The translations under genes were made by a program, and so were the position numbers. Positions 20,671-30,877 of a stretch of DNA of 52,781 nucleotides are shown here, piece by piece. How positions within the stretch are numbered: the stretch's first letter is position 1; each line of letters opens with the position of its first letter. This stretch comes from an uncultured Granulosicoccaceae bacterium (GTDB taxonomy: Bacteria > Pseudomonadota > Gammaproteobacteria > Granulosicoccales > Granulosicoccaceae), in NCBI GenBank assembly GCA_938045275.1, contig CALIMV010000187.1, positions 1-52,781 of the forward strand. Direction: 5' to 3'. Under the pieces are notes generated by a model. That model was not told where the DNA came from, searched no databases, and saw nothing but the letters and a program-made list of their open reading frames with translations.

Positions 20671-22134
20671 ATGACTATCGCCAATCTCTTATTTCGCAAC
20701 GCCAGACTCATCGACGGTACAGGTGCTCCAAGCCGTACAGCTGATGTAGCTATATCCGACGATCGCATTAGCGCAGTCGGGAATGCACTTGATATTAAAG
20801 CCCTCGAGGTAATCGATGCGCAAGGCTTGGTTCTGGCGCCCGGCTTTATTGATGCACATACACACGATGATCGCATCGTTCTTGTTGACCCGGCAATGAG
20901 CAGTAAAAGCAGCCAGGGCGTTACCACCGTTGTAACAGGAAACTGCGGTATCTCGATTGCTCCGGTAAAAATTAAAAAAAGACCTCCGGCTCCGCTTGAC
21001 TTGATTGGCCAAGAACCGGATGCGTTCTTCGAATCGTTCACAGACTATTTTCAAACAGTGGAAGCCAATCCGCCTGCTGTTAATGTGGTCGCTCAGGTTG
21101 GCCATAGTTCATTGCGCGTAATGGCTATGCAAAATCTTGATCGTCCGGCAACCGCATCTGAAATTGACACGATGTGTACAGCATTACGCAAGGCACTTGA
21201 AGAAGGTGCTGCCGGCCTCTCCACCGGTCTTGAATACCCGACAGCCATTGCCGCGCCTACGGATGAAGTGACGTCGCTCGCGACAGTAACAGCGGAGTTT
21301 CATGGGTTTCATTCAACCCACATGCGTGATGAGGGACAAGGAATAATGGATTCGCTTGCTGAGACTGTCCATATTGGCAAAACGGCTCGCATCCCTGTCA
21401 TCATTTCACATCACAAATGCGCAGGATTACCCAATCACGGGCAATCACTTAATACACTCCCGTTTATTGAAAATGCACAGATTCAACAACCTGTAGCGCT
21501 GGACTGCTACCCCTATGTTGCAAGTTCAACGGTGCTCGACGCCGTTCGTGTTTCAAAAGCATCTAAAACCGTGGTGTCGTGGTCAACGCCTCTTCCAGAG
21601 CAGGCAGGCAAAGATCTCGTTGATATAGCTAAGGATCTTTCTCTTGATTTAGAAGAGACGATCAAAACTTTGCAACCAGCGGGCGCAATCTATTTCAACA
21701 TGGATGAAGACGACGTACGTCGTATACTTAGCTTTCGAACCACAATGATAGGTTCAGATGGTTTACCACATGATAAATTCCCGCACCCACGTTTATGGGG
21801 TACATTCCCTCGTGTCCTTGGTCACTATTCGCGCGACATCGGATTATTTAGCTTAGAGGAAGCAGTTCGAAAAATGACGTCCCTGACAGCAACAACGTTT
21901 GGCATTAAAGACCGTGGCGTCATAGCCGAGGGTAACTTTGCTGATCTAGTGCTGTTCGATGCAGATGCAATCATCGACTCTGCCACGTTCGCAAACCCTG
22001 CAAAACCCGCAGCTGGTATAGCGCAAGTGTTCGTCAATGGAGCACGTGTTTGGCACAATGGCGCTTCAACCGGTGTACGCCCGGGTCGCGGCTTACGCCG
22101 ACAATCGTTAACGCCATTGCATTTCACAAATTAG
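20671..22134 (+). CDS. N-acyl-D-amino-acid deacylase/D-aminoacylase (amidohydrolase family 3)
   Basis: LVLAPGFIDAHTHDD, GVTTVVTGNCGIS, FHSTHMRDEG, IGSDGLPHDKFPHPRLWGTFPRVLG. Confidence 0.92.
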   Translation: MTIANLLFRNARLIDGTGAPSRTADVAISDDRISAVGNALDIKALEVIDAQGLVLAPGFIDAHTHDDRIVLVDPAMSSKSSQGVTTVVTGNCGISIAPVKIKKRPPAPLDLIGQEPDAFFESFTDYFQTVEANPPAVNVVAQVGHSSLRVMAMQNLDRPATASEIDTMCTALRKALEEGAAGLSTGLEYPTAIAAPTDEVTSLATVTAEFHGFHSTHMRDEGQGIMDSLAETVHIGKTARIPVIISHHKCAGLPNHGQSLNTLPFIENAQIQQPVALDCYPYVASSTVLDAVRVSKASKTVVSWSTPLPEQAGKDLVDIAKDLSLDLEETIKTLQPAGAIYFNMDEDDVRRILSFRTTMIGSDGLPHDKFPHPRLWGTFPRVLGHYSRDIGLFSLEEAVRKMTSLTATTFGIKDRGVIAEGNFADLVLFDADAIIDSATFANPAKPAAGIAQVFVNGARVWHNGASTGVRPGRGLRRQSLTPLHFTN

Positions 22135-22222
22135 CAACTTAGCATCTACGCTTTTCCAGATTCCATGGCCAGCGTTTACCTGCTATGAAATCCCGCGCGT
22201 TACCGTTAAAAGCGTTTTTCGC

Positions 22223-24025
22223 TTAGATAAAAGTGATCAACATTCCTATTAAAATGCAACTCAATTTAGCTGCCCAGTTTTTATAACCAATTAAGCCGTA
22301 GGATACTGCAGATAATCCAATAGCGATTTTCACAAACGTAAGCAAAGCCCAAAACGGCTCTTCTGCCAAAGCTATTACCATTGGGTTCGCTATTATGCCA
22401 AGCGGAATGAGATAGAGACCAACACCTAAAGCCATAGCAGTAAAGGCAACTTTTAGCCAATTTTCATCGACCATGCCGGCTGCAATATATACCGCACCAC
22501 AAACCGGTGGGGTTATCGTTGAGAGTAGTGCAAACCAGAATACAAACAAATGTGTTTGCAGCGGGTCCAGGCCTAATTGAATAAGTGCGGGCCCTGCCAC
22601 CGATACGCAGATAACGTAAGCCGCGGTCGTTGGCACTTCCATGCCTAAAACCAAACAGGCAAGCGCAGTCAGCAACAATGATGGCCAAAGCATCCCTTGA
22701 GAGCCTGCCAATATTAAGGAAGTGATTTTAACCCCAAGCCCGGTTATTGACAGCACGCCTATAACGATTGATGCGCACAGAATGATTGATGCGATTACAG
22801 CTATTTGTTTCCCGGCGTTAATGCACACCGACTTAAACCTTGCCACTGTACGATGCCAATCAAACGATAGTTTTCCATCAATAAGCAACAACAGACAGCC
22901 GGTAAGTATGGCAATACAGGCTGCGTACTGTGGTGTGTAGCCTGCCGAGAACATCCCCCAAAGCAACAGCGCGAACGGCAGAAGAAAAAAACAGGCTGTC
23001 ACGATCACATCGATAATCGCAGGCTTTGCACTATCATCAACACCCGATAGCTCGTAGTGACGTGCGTACGCATTAATACCGACCCAAACTACCAAGAAAA
23101 ATAACACTGCCGGTAGAAATGCTGCTGACATGACTTGCACATAAGGCACACCGGTAAGCTCGACCATGACGAATGCTCCGGCACCCATTAGCGGTGGCAT
23201 AATTTGTCCACCAGATGAGGCTACCGCCTCCACAGCCGCTGCAAGTCGTTTTGGGTATCCCAGTTTCACCATAGCCGGTAAGGTCATAGCACCAGTAGAC
23301 GCTACATTTGCCGATGCTGATCCGGATATTGAACCAAACAAAGCTGAGGAGATCACGGATACTTTTGCAGCACCTCCGGTCAGACGACCAGCGGTGGCAA
23401 TGGCCACATTCATAAAGCCTTGCCCTGCTTCGCCTGCGTTAAGAACGGCACCAAAAATAACGAATACAGCAACAACACCAACCGATATACCGGTAATGCC
23501 ACCCCAGATTCCCCCTTCAGCAATGGTCAACGTTCCTAGAAAACTATAAAGCGGCGTTCCAGAATGGCCAAACTCACCCGGTATGTATTGCCCAAACAAA
23601 CCATAAGCTAGCGCAATAACCGCCACCAACGGTAACGGCCATCCGATCGCTCGGCGCGCGGTTTCGATAACTACTAAAAGCAGGCTAATGGCAATGACCA
23701 TCTGAAACTGATTGTCCAGAAAGCCGTATTGATCACCCAAGACAGACTGATTTGCCGCAACCCATAAACACGCTGCAATACCAACAGCACAGATCAGGAG
23801 CCCGCTTACTCGCGATAGGCCAGTGCTGCTGGCGAATACCAACACCCAAGGCAATGCCAGAGCCATATGAATAGGCCTGGCAATAAGATTGGGGACCAGG
23901 CCGTATAGGATTAACCCAAGATGCAGAAATATGCTCAGCGCTCCAAGCGCAATCCAGATCAACGAAACAGGATTACTATCTTGCAACTGCTTCGTTGTTG
24001 CAGCAGTTTTCAGCTCTCCACCCAT
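22223..24025 (-). CDS. TRAP transporter, fused permease subunits (TAXI/DUF3394-type)
   Basis: Multi-TM; FGSISGSASANVASTGAMTLPAMVKLGYPKRLAAAVEAVASSGGQIMPPLMGAGAF. Confidence 0.93.
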   Translation of the reverse strand: MGGELKTAATTKQLQDSNPVSLIWIALGALSIFLHLGLILYGLVPNLIARPIHMALALPWVLVFASSTGLSRVSGLLICAVGIAACLWVAANQSVLGDQYGFLDNQFQMVIAISLLLVVIETARRAIGWPLPLVAVIALAYGLFGQYIPGEFGHSGTPLYSFLGTLTIAEGGIWGGITGISVGVVAVFVIFGAVLNAGEAGQGFMNVAIATAGRLTGGAAKVSVISSALFGSISGSASANVASTGAMTLPAMVKLGYPKRLAAAVEAVASSGGQIMPPLMGAGAFVMVELTGVPYVQVMSAAFLPAVLFFLVVWVGINAYARHYELSGVDDSAKPAIIDVIVTACFFLLPFALLLWGMFSAGYTPQYAACIAILTGCLLLLIDGKLSFDWHRTVARFKSVCINAGKQIAVIASIILCASIVIGVLSITGLGVKITSLILAGSQGMLWPSLLLTALACLVLGMEVPTTAAYVICVSVAGPALIQLGLDPLQTHLFVFWFALLSTITPPVCGAVYIAAGMVDENWLKVAFTAMALGVGLYLIPLGIIANPMVIALAEEPFWALLTFVKIAIGLSAVSYGLIGYKNWAAKLSCILIGMLITFI

Positions 24026-24078
24026 TTCTCAAAAATTGACAAAACGCAAAGCTGATCGACTGGTTAACCTAAAACCGA

Positions 24079-25077
24079 TTATTTCTGATCGTCGGTAAGA
24101 GAAAAGCCGGATTCTTCATAATATCGAATTGCACCGGGATGAATCTTGCCTGTGATGTTGGACATCAGGTTTTCATCAACGCCATTCCACCATGGCGCAC
24201 CTTCTCCCATACCCTCCTTTGCTTCCCAAAATGTCTTGGTTAATGCATAAGCAGTATCATCACTCATGGCAGTGGTTGTGAAAGCCGCTACCGGCAGTGA
24301 TGTGGTGGTTATCTCGGCATCCTGGCCCTTATAGGTTCCGGCTGGAATGACCAGTTTTGATCGCTTCGACTGTTGGATTTGATCGTCGCTCAAAGATATT
24401 ACATTAACGCCAGTTGATGCCGCCGCTTCAATAACGTTAGGAGCCGGGTAGGAACCTGCGGTTACGAATCCATCGATCTGGCCATTTTTTAGCGCAGCCA
24501 CAGCATTGGATAACTCAACTTCGGCTAATGTAACTTTACCTTCCAAGCCAAAGAGCTTTAAGTACTTTTCTCCTTCAGTAGCACCAAATGAGCCTTTACC
24601 TAATAAAATGGTTTTACCTTCCATTCCAGCAAAGTCGGTAATACCGCTATTGGCCGACATAACAAAGTGCATTGTTAGAGAAGGAATTGGAAACAAGGCC
24701 CTGATCTCATCAAACTTTGGGTCACCCTTACCCTCAAACATCGCTTTACCACCCTGCGCCAAATTGACCAAAACAGGCGGCGTGGTGAATACATAATCTT
24801 CTCCGCGCGCTTTAACTTCCATCACATTTTGAACAGAGCCCTGACTCTCTTCCACCGTCACAATAATGTTACCGTCAGAGCCCGATTTCATTGCCTCTGA
24901 TATCTGCACCCCCATTTGATAATAGGACGACGTCGATTTTGCGGATTTATAGGTGATGCGTGTTTCAGCACTAACCGGGACAACCGCAACGAGTGCGCTT
25001 GAAAAAAGCGTTACGACAATTAATTTTTTTATCCACTTATTCATTACTTTCTCCTTGTTTGTTGCGCGTGCATTCAC
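24079..25077 (-). CDS. TAXI-family TRAP transporter solute-binding protein
   Basis: Signal peptide; YKSAKSTSSYYQMGVQISEAM; adjacent to the fused TRAP permease. Confidence 0.9.
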   Translation of the reverse strand: MNARATNKEKVMNKWIKKLIVVTLFSSALVAVVPVSAETRITYKSAKSTSSYYQMGVQISEAMKSGSDGNIIVTVEESQGSVQNVMEVKARGEDYVFTTPPVLVNLAQGGKAMFEGKGDPKFDEIRALFPIPSLTMHFVMSANSGITDFAGMEGKTILLGKGSFGATEGEKYLKLFGLEGKVTLAEVELSNAVAALKNGQIDGFVTAGSYPAPNVIEAAASTGVNVISLSDDQIQQSKRSKLVIPAGTYKGQDAEITTTSLPVAAFTTTAMSDDTAYALTKTFWEAKEGMGEGAPWWNGVDENLMSNITGKIHPGAIRYYEESGFSLTDDQK

Positions 25078-25373
25078 TAGAACATCGTAAATTTATCGTA
25101 GTACACGATTTGTGACATTAACGATGGTAACAATTATCTTAGCCATGCCTTGTAGGGGCAATTTCAACTGCCCACCATACGTCTTTTGTCCGCCAACCGA
25201 GCGTTTTTGGCCAGAAGTATAAATTTGCGGCCATGGCAACACGCATACTGACAGCCAACAGCAGCATAGCCGTTTTTTTGCGACCATTTAGCGTAAAAAA
25301 GACAAACGAACGCCGAAAAATAGCTGTACTAACCTATATAAGATGCCATTAATGTACTACACAAGTATTGCTC

Positions 25374-25534
25374 GACTATGGCCCAACTATGGCTCGAATA
25401 AGACTCAATAATGGCTCAAGTGTGTGTCCAAGACAGCTGGAGAAAGGATAGAAACTGACGGCAACAATTGTAATTCTTTAGGGATTTGATTCCTCGTGGT
25501 GCGTACAAGATGGTTTTATTTAGTCATGGCTCAG
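25374..25534 (+). promoter_or_regulatory. Array of ATGGC(Y)C direct repeats upstream of the ebo operon
   Basis: ctATGGCcc (ATGGC at 25378), ctATGGCtc (25389), taATGGCtc (25411), tcATGGCtc (25526); first spacings 11 and 22 bp. Confidence 0.35.
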
Positions 25535-25611
25535 GTTATTATCAGTCGCCAGTATAGCACCGGCATTAACTGCTGCACCCTGGCTGACAAGTTTGGGATT
25601 TATTGCGAAAA

Positions 25612-26814
25612 ATGAATAAACTTAGCATGCCAGAGGTACCCATGCAGGGGACCAGTACGTCTTGGCAAAAATTCAGCGTTGCCTACGAGTTTCCAGTGTG
25701 TTTCACTCGCACATTGTTCTCTCCTGAAAATCCGGTTTTTTTAGAAACGCTCTGTCGCCTCGAGCCAGCCAAGCGCCATCGACTGTTGATTTTTGTTGAC
25801 AGTGGCGTTCTTGACAGCAACCCCAAACTGCCCACCGACATTGAAGCTTATATGCAAGCACATGCAGAGCACCTTGAGCTGGTGATTAATCCTGTAGCGA
25901 TGCCGGGCGGTGAGACGATCAAGTCAGAATTGCATTTTATAGAACAGATGCAAAAGGTTATTGTCGAGAATCACCTCGATCGCCATTCTTTTGTAATCGG
26001 TATTGGCGGTGGTGCTTTGCTTGATGCCGTTGGCCTTGTAGCTGCAACCTCACACCGTGGTATTCGACATGTGCGTGTGCCTACTACCGTGTTGGCGCAG
26101 AACGATTCCGGAGTCGGTGTCAAAAACGGCGTGAATCTTTTTGGACAAAAAAATTACATAGGCAGTTTTACTCCACCGTTTGCTGTGCTCAACGACTACG
26201 ACTTTATTGAAAGCCTGCCGAAGCGCGAAAAAATAGCCGGAATGGCAGAGGCCGTCAAAGTAGCATTGATACGCGATTCAAAATTCTACGACTGGCTTGA
26301 ACTTCATGCCGTAGACCTCGCGCAATTTAAAACTGCCGAAATGCGCTACATGATTGAACGCTGCGCTAAATTGCACATGCAACAGATTGGTCAGGGTGGT
26401 GATCCGTTTGAGGCCGGTAGTGCCAGGCCACTCGACTATGGACATTGGTCGGCGCATCGTTTGGAAACCCTGACCCGGTATCACCTGCGCCACGGAGAGG
26501 CGGTTGCGATCGGTATTGCTCTGGATGCGCGTTATTCTGTGCTCTGTGGTTTACTGGATTCAGGGCTTGAAAATCGTGTGTGTTTAATGCTCGAGCGCAT
26601 TGGTTTTACGTTGTGGCATCCGGCTTTGGAGATGCAAGCAGCATCTGGTCATCTTGAGTTGTTGACCGGCCTCACCGAATTTCGAGAACATCTGGGTGGC
26701 GAATTAACCATTACGCTACTTAAGGCATTAGGCGAAGGAATTGAAGTACACACTATCGATGAAGCATTAATGGAGAATGCGATTGATTGGCTAAAACACC
26801 GTCGACCCCGCTAG
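25612..26814 (+). CDS. eboD: EboD-like 3-dehydroquinate synthase-family (sugar phosphate cyclase) protein
   Basis: VIGIGGGALLDAVGLVAATSHRGIRHVRVPTTVLAQNDSGVGVKNGVN; metal-site motifs DYGHWSAHRLE and RHGEAVAIGI; position in ebo cluster. Confidence 0.88.
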   Translation: MNKLSMPEVPMQGTSTSWQKFSVAYEFPVCFTRTLFSPENPVFLETLCRLEPAKRHRLLIFVDSGVLDSNPKLPTDIEAYMQAHAEHLELVINPVAMPGGETIKSELHFIEQMQKVIVENHLDRHSFVIGIGGGALLDAVGLVAATSHRGIRHVRVPTTVLAQNDSGVGVKNGVNLFGQKNYIGSFTPPFAVLNDYDFIESLPKREKIAGMAEAVKVALIRDSKFYDWLELHAVDLAQFKTAEMRYMIERCAKLHMQQIGQGGDPFEAGSARPLDYGHWSAHRLETLTRYHLRHGEAVAIGIALDARYSVLCGLLDSGLENRVCLMLERIGFTLWHPALEMQAASGHLELLTGLTEFREHLGGELTITLLKALGEGIEVHTIDEALMENAIDWLKHRRPR

Positions 26815-26820
26815 CTGTCG

Positions 26821-27699
26821 GTGAATACCCAAATGATAAATATTGAAGTTGCCGAATTATTGGAGTCATGGCTCGCCAAACGCCTTGATCACAACCAGCG
26901 CGTCTGGTTTGATGAACGACTCAAACTACTTAAAACTGCGAACTCAAATAAAGAATTACACATCACGCTTGGTTTCATTCCACGAAAGTTACCGCGTAAC
27001 GATCTTGAACTCAGTAAAGCCAATCTTGATCAGGCCAATGCGTTAAAACCGGGATGGGATCCATCCGACTGGTCTATTGATGTTGCCGCACGCATTGCAG
27101 TGCTTTGCAGAGTGGCTGATCGCGACCCAATCGCGTTTGGCGCTTTATTTCAAACCCTGTGTCAAACAGCCGATCTTTCTGAATCCATGACGCTTTATCG
27201 CGGAACGGCGGTATTTCCCGAATCAGATAGAATGGATAAACAAATTGCAGAGGGCTTGCGAACCAATATGCGCGCCGTGTTTGAAGCGATTGCACACCGA
27301 AATCCTTACCCGCAGGTTAACTTTGATCAACATCGCTGGAATCACATGATTTTGAAAGCTTTGTTTATTGACAGCACATTAGCGCCCATTCAAGGCCTTG
27401 ATGAGCGTGCCAATGAAGAACTTGCGAAGATCCTGTGCGACTATGCGCACGAGCGTTGGGCGGCAGGTCGCGTTGTTACCCCTGAACTTTGGCGCTGTGT
27501 CGGGCCGTTTGCCACCGGTACGATGATTGATGATCTGCAAAAGGTGGTAGAGTCAACAACAGACAACGAATGTTATGCTGGCCTTTTCGCTTTGCAAGCC
27601 AGTAGCGACCCTCGTGCGGCAACGATCCTTGCGCAGCAAGCAGACAAACTTGAACAATTAAATCAAAGCGCTATCACATGGGAGTCGATCACCGAATGA
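26821..27699 (+). CDS. eboA: EboA-domain protein
   Basis: LGFIPRKLPRNDLELS...; GTG start; 6 bp after eboD and ATGA overlap with eboB. Confidence 0.82.
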   Translation: MNTQMINIEVAELLESWLAKRLDHNQRVWFDERLKLLKTANSNKELHITLGFIPRKLPRNDLELSKANLDQANALKPGWDPSDWSIDVAARIAVLCRVADRDPIAFGALFQTLCQTADLSESMTLYRGTAVFPESDRMDKQIAEGLRTNMRAVFEAIAHRNPYPQVNFDQHRWNHMILKALFIDSTLAPIQGLDERANEELAKILCDYAHERWAAGRVVTPELWRCVGPFATGTMIDDLQKVVESTTDNECYAGLFALQASSDPRAATILAQQADKLEQLNQSAITWESITE

Positions 27700-28622
27700 T
27701 GTTCATAGACCCACACGCACACATGATTTCTCGTGTAACTGACGACTATGAAGCGATGGCGGCGTCGGGCGTAGTCGCGGTTATCGAACCTGCGTTCTGG
27801 GTTGGACAACCACGTACGCACGTTGGCACATACATCGACTATCTATCTTCAATAATCGGCTTTGAACGCTTTCGCGCCGGACAATTCGGCATTCGTCACT
27901 ACTGCACAATCGGTCTCAACTCTAAAGAAGCCAACAACGAAGAACTCGCCGAAGCTGTCATGGAGATTCTGCCTCAGTTTGCACTGAAGGAAGGCGTGGT
28001 TGCAATTGGTGAAATCGGTTATGACGAACAAACAGAACTGGAAGATAAGTATTTCAGACAACAGCTTGAGCTGGCCAAAGAGCTCGACTTACCAGTCATG
28101 ATTCACACCCCGCACCGGGATAAAAAACGCGGAACATCACGTTCTATGGATGTGTGCGAAGAGCATGGCTTGGCTCCGTCCAAAATTGTCGTCGACCACA
28201 ACAACGAAGAAACAGTGCGAGAAGTACTCGACCGTGGATTTTGGGCTGCCTTTTCGATTTATCCATCCACGAAAATGGGTAATGAACGAATGGTAGATAT
28301 ACTTGGCCAGTACGGTGCAGAGCGCATCATGGTCGATTCCGCATGTGACTGGGGAATCTCTGAACCGCTTGGGGTTGCCAAAACAGCGAAGCTTGCATTG
28401 CAACGTGGTATTCCCGAAGCCCAAGTAAAACTCGCGTGTTATCAAAACGCTCTTGACGCTTACGGCCAGAGCGGCCAGATGAAGGAGGACGATTGGTTAA
28501 ATCCACCACCGGTCGATCAACGTACTGTTTATGAGGGCAATTCAATTCTTCGCGGAGGTCGTGATCCTGTGGTTGAGGAAAGTTCTGATCGTCATAGTAC
28601 CGACAAGCTGATAATCAAGTAA
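27696..28622 (+). CDS. eboB: EboB-like TatD-family metal-dependent hydrolase
   Basis: MFIDPHAHMISRVTDDYEAMAASGVVAVIEPAFWVGQPR; VAIGEIGYDEQTELEDKYFRQQLELAKELDLPVMIHTPHRDK. Confidence 0.9.
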   Translation: MMFIDPHAHMISRVTDDYEAMAASGVVAVIEPAFWVGQPRTHVGTYIDYLSSIIGFERFRAGQFGIRHYCTIGLNSKEANNEELAEAVMEILPQFALKEGVVAIGEIGYDEQTELEDKYFRQQLELAKELDLPVMIHTPHRDKKRGTSRSMDVCEEHGLAPSKIVVDHNNEETVREVLDRGFWAAFSIYPSTKMGNERMVDILGQYGAERIMVDSACDWGISEPLGVAKTAKLALQRGIPEAQVKLACYQNALDAYGQSGQMKEDDWLNPPPVDQRTVYEGNSILRGGRDPVVEESSDRHSTDKLIIK

Positions 28623-28625
28623 ATC

Positions 28626-29234
28626 GTGCAATCATTTTCTGACATAAACAAGGCCAAAATAAAAGACGCCAACCTGCATGAGTTAATCATCGGCATCGGC
28701 GACCACGGCAAGGACAACTTTCCAGTAGAAAAACTCGATGCACATAAACGCAATGTACCTCACATTGCTATCTCGATTTTCGTGTTCCGAGGTGACAAAC
28801 TGCTGATACAACAACGCGCTGCCACTAAATATCACTCAGGTGGTTTGTGGACCAACTCTGTGTGTTCCCATCCGCGTTGGCAAGAATCTGAAGCCGATTG
28901 CGCCAATCGAAGGCTGGAAGAAGAACTCGGTTGGACAGTGCCGCTACAGAAGTTAGGTCAAATCGGCTACTCCGCAAAAGTGGGCTGGCTTTATGAAAAC
29001 GAACTGGTGCATTGCTACTTTGGACAATTTACTGATACTTGTAACACTGATCAGTTCAACCGAGAAGAAGTCGCGGCAGTGAGATGGGCAACCATAAACG
29101 AGTTGATTGCTGAAATAGGTGAGGCACCAGAACGTTTTTCCGCCTGGTTCAGAATTTATTTATCAGAACACCTGGACACCATCAACAAAGCGGTGAACCA
29201 TAAACAGAACAAAGATAATACCCGCTACCAATAA
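28626..29234 (+). CDS. idi: Isopentenyl-diphosphate delta-isomerase, type I
   Basis: LDAHKRNVPHIAISIFVFRGDKLLIQQRAATKYHSGGLWTNSVCSHPRWQESEADCANRRLEEELGW; active-site CSHP and NREEVAAVRW; GTG start 3 bp after eboB stop. Confidence 0.93.
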   Translation: MQSFSDINKAKIKDANLHELIIGIGDHGKDNFPVEKLDAHKRNVPHIAISIFVFRGDKLLIQQRAATKYHSGGLWTNSVCSHPRWQESEADCANRRLEEELGWTVPLQKLGQIGYSAKVGWLYENELVHCYFGQFTDTCNTDQFNREEVAAVRWATINELIAEIGEAPERFSAWFRIYLSEHLDTINKAVNHKQNKDNTRYQ

Positions 29235-29408
29235 CCAATCAAATTTTCGAACCTGGCAAACGGGACCAAACACACCTTTAGCCATGTTTCAACTTGCCAG
29301 GGATGACCGAAAGTTTGTTATCGAGCAGCTTTCCAACTTTGACGAGTGCTGTCTGCTCAGACTGACATTTCACCTGGGTTTTGAATTCCAGGAAGGATAC
29401 GATTGAAA

Positions 29409-30791
29409 TCAGCCAAACACATGTTTTAGCACTAATTCCTTAAAATCTGTGGCCGCAATCTGTTCGTCTGACAACAGGCTGGCGTTAGAACTTATAACAA
29501 TTGGGCCGTGCGCCGGGTCATCTGTTGGGCGACCATGAGAGCCCTTGACAAGTTGCGTGTCCTTTAACGAGATGACATCCAACAATGTTCTAAAACCAAG
29601 CTTGCGTCGAGCCAGTCGTAATCCCGCCGATGCCATTGGGTATTTAAGTGCAGGGTCGAAAAACAACTCAACAGGGTCATAACCAGGCTTTCTGTGTATA
29701 TCGACGGTACGCGCGTAGTCGGGTGCTCGTGCATCATCTAACCAATAATAGTAACTAAACCATCGATCAGCCTGCGAGATGGCAACCAATTCCCCCGAAC
29801 GCTCGTGGTTCAAACCCCAATCTGCTTTGCCCGATTCGTCCAGTACATGTTCTACACCATCAAGTGAGGCGACAAGCTCACGCACCTCGTTAAGTCGGTT
29901 CGAATTATTGACATAAATATGTGCTATTTGATGATCGGAAACCGCAAAGGCATCTGATGCTCCCGCGTCGATTTGTTCGCGCTCATGTTCATTTCGCACC
30001 TTAACGAAACCAGCACGGCGCAACTCGCGATTAATGTGGATGGCATCGGTTACCGGTGTAATGCCGTATTCGGACACGATAATAATCTCCTGTCCCTGCG
30101 CATCGGCAGTGGCGATCAGTTCACCACATAGCTGGTCGACCTGGGCTAGATCTTTTTGCACACTCGGGTGATCAAGATCAGGGCCGAGACGTTGTAGGTT
30201 GTAATCGAGATGCGGTAAATAGGACAGCGTCAGGGTCGGTTTTTTTGTATCCATCACGTATCGAGTAGCATCACTTATCCACTTACTGGAGGTAATGTCT
30301 GCCCCTGGCCCCCAAAATTTGAACAGCGGGAATTGACCGAACTTGGCATCGAGTTCATCGTGCAATTCGGCCGGAAAAGCGTAATGGTCGGGAATCTTGC
30401 GACCGTCTGCCGGATACATCGGCCTTGGCGTGGCACTCCAATCGGCACTCGAGTACATGTTGTACCACCAGAACATCTTAGCGCAGGTAAACTCGGGGTC
30501 GCGAGCACGGCCGGCCTCCCAGATCTTCTCCCCTGCAACCAGTCGATTTGATTGTCGCCACAACCATACCTCAGACAGATCGCGGAAATACCAACCGTTG
30601 GCCACAATGCCGTGCTCACTTGGTAACAGACCGGTGAGCAGGGTCGATTGTGCAGAGCAGGTAACGGCCGGTGTAATTGCCTTAAGCGGCCGCATGCCGC
30701 CGCGCTTGGCAAGTTTTGCCAGATGCGGCGTGTGCTCACCAACCAAAGCCGGACTTAAACCAACAACGAGAATGACAAGAGTTTGTTTCAT
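29409..30791 (-). CDS. eboF: EboF-like alkaline-phosphatase-superfamily (nucleotide pyrophosphatase-like) protein
   Basis: PAVTCSAQSTLLTGLLPSEHGIVANGWYFRD; SYLPHLDYNLQRLGPD; IIVSEYGITPV; KGSHGRP. Confidence 0.88.
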   Translation of the reverse strand: MKQTLVILVVGLSPALVGEHTPHLAKLAKRGGMRPLKAITPAVTCSAQSTLLTGLLPSEHGIVANGWYFRDLSEVWLWRQSNRLVAGEKIWEAGRARDPEFTCAKMFWWYNMYSSADWSATPRPMYPADGRKIPDHYAFPAELHDELDAKFGQFPLFKFWGPGADITSSKWISDATRYVMDTKKPTLTLSYLPHLDYNLQRLGPDLDHPSVQKDLAQVDQLCGELIATADAQGQEIIIVSEYGITPVTDAIHINRELRRAGFVKVRNEHEREQIDAGASDAFAVSDHQIAHIYVNNSNRLNEVRELVASLDGVEHVLDESGKADWGLNHERSGELVAISQADRWFSYYYWLDDARAPDYARTVDIHRKPGYDPVELFFDPALKYPMASAGLRLARRKLGFRTLLDVISLKDTQLVKGSHGRPTDDPAHGPIVISSNASLLSDEQIAATDFKELVLKHVFG

Positions 30792-30877
30792 TCTGTGATG
30801 ATACCCAGTTAAACAGTTTCAACGCAATCGCATCCATGTTTAACTACGTTGTTTAAAATCAATCTCCTGCGCTGCAA

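Noticed and set aside
25093-25287. Minus-strand small ORF(s), including a signal-peptide-like alternative frame (MLLLAVSMRVAMAANLYFW...)
   Set aside because: Short, two competing frames, no recognisable family; not supported as a gene.
29284-29406. 40-aa ORF MFQLARDDRKFVIEQLSNFDECCLLRLTFHLGFEFQEGYD between idi and eboF
   Set aside because: No clear RBS and too short to support; could be a gene remnant, needs conservation data.
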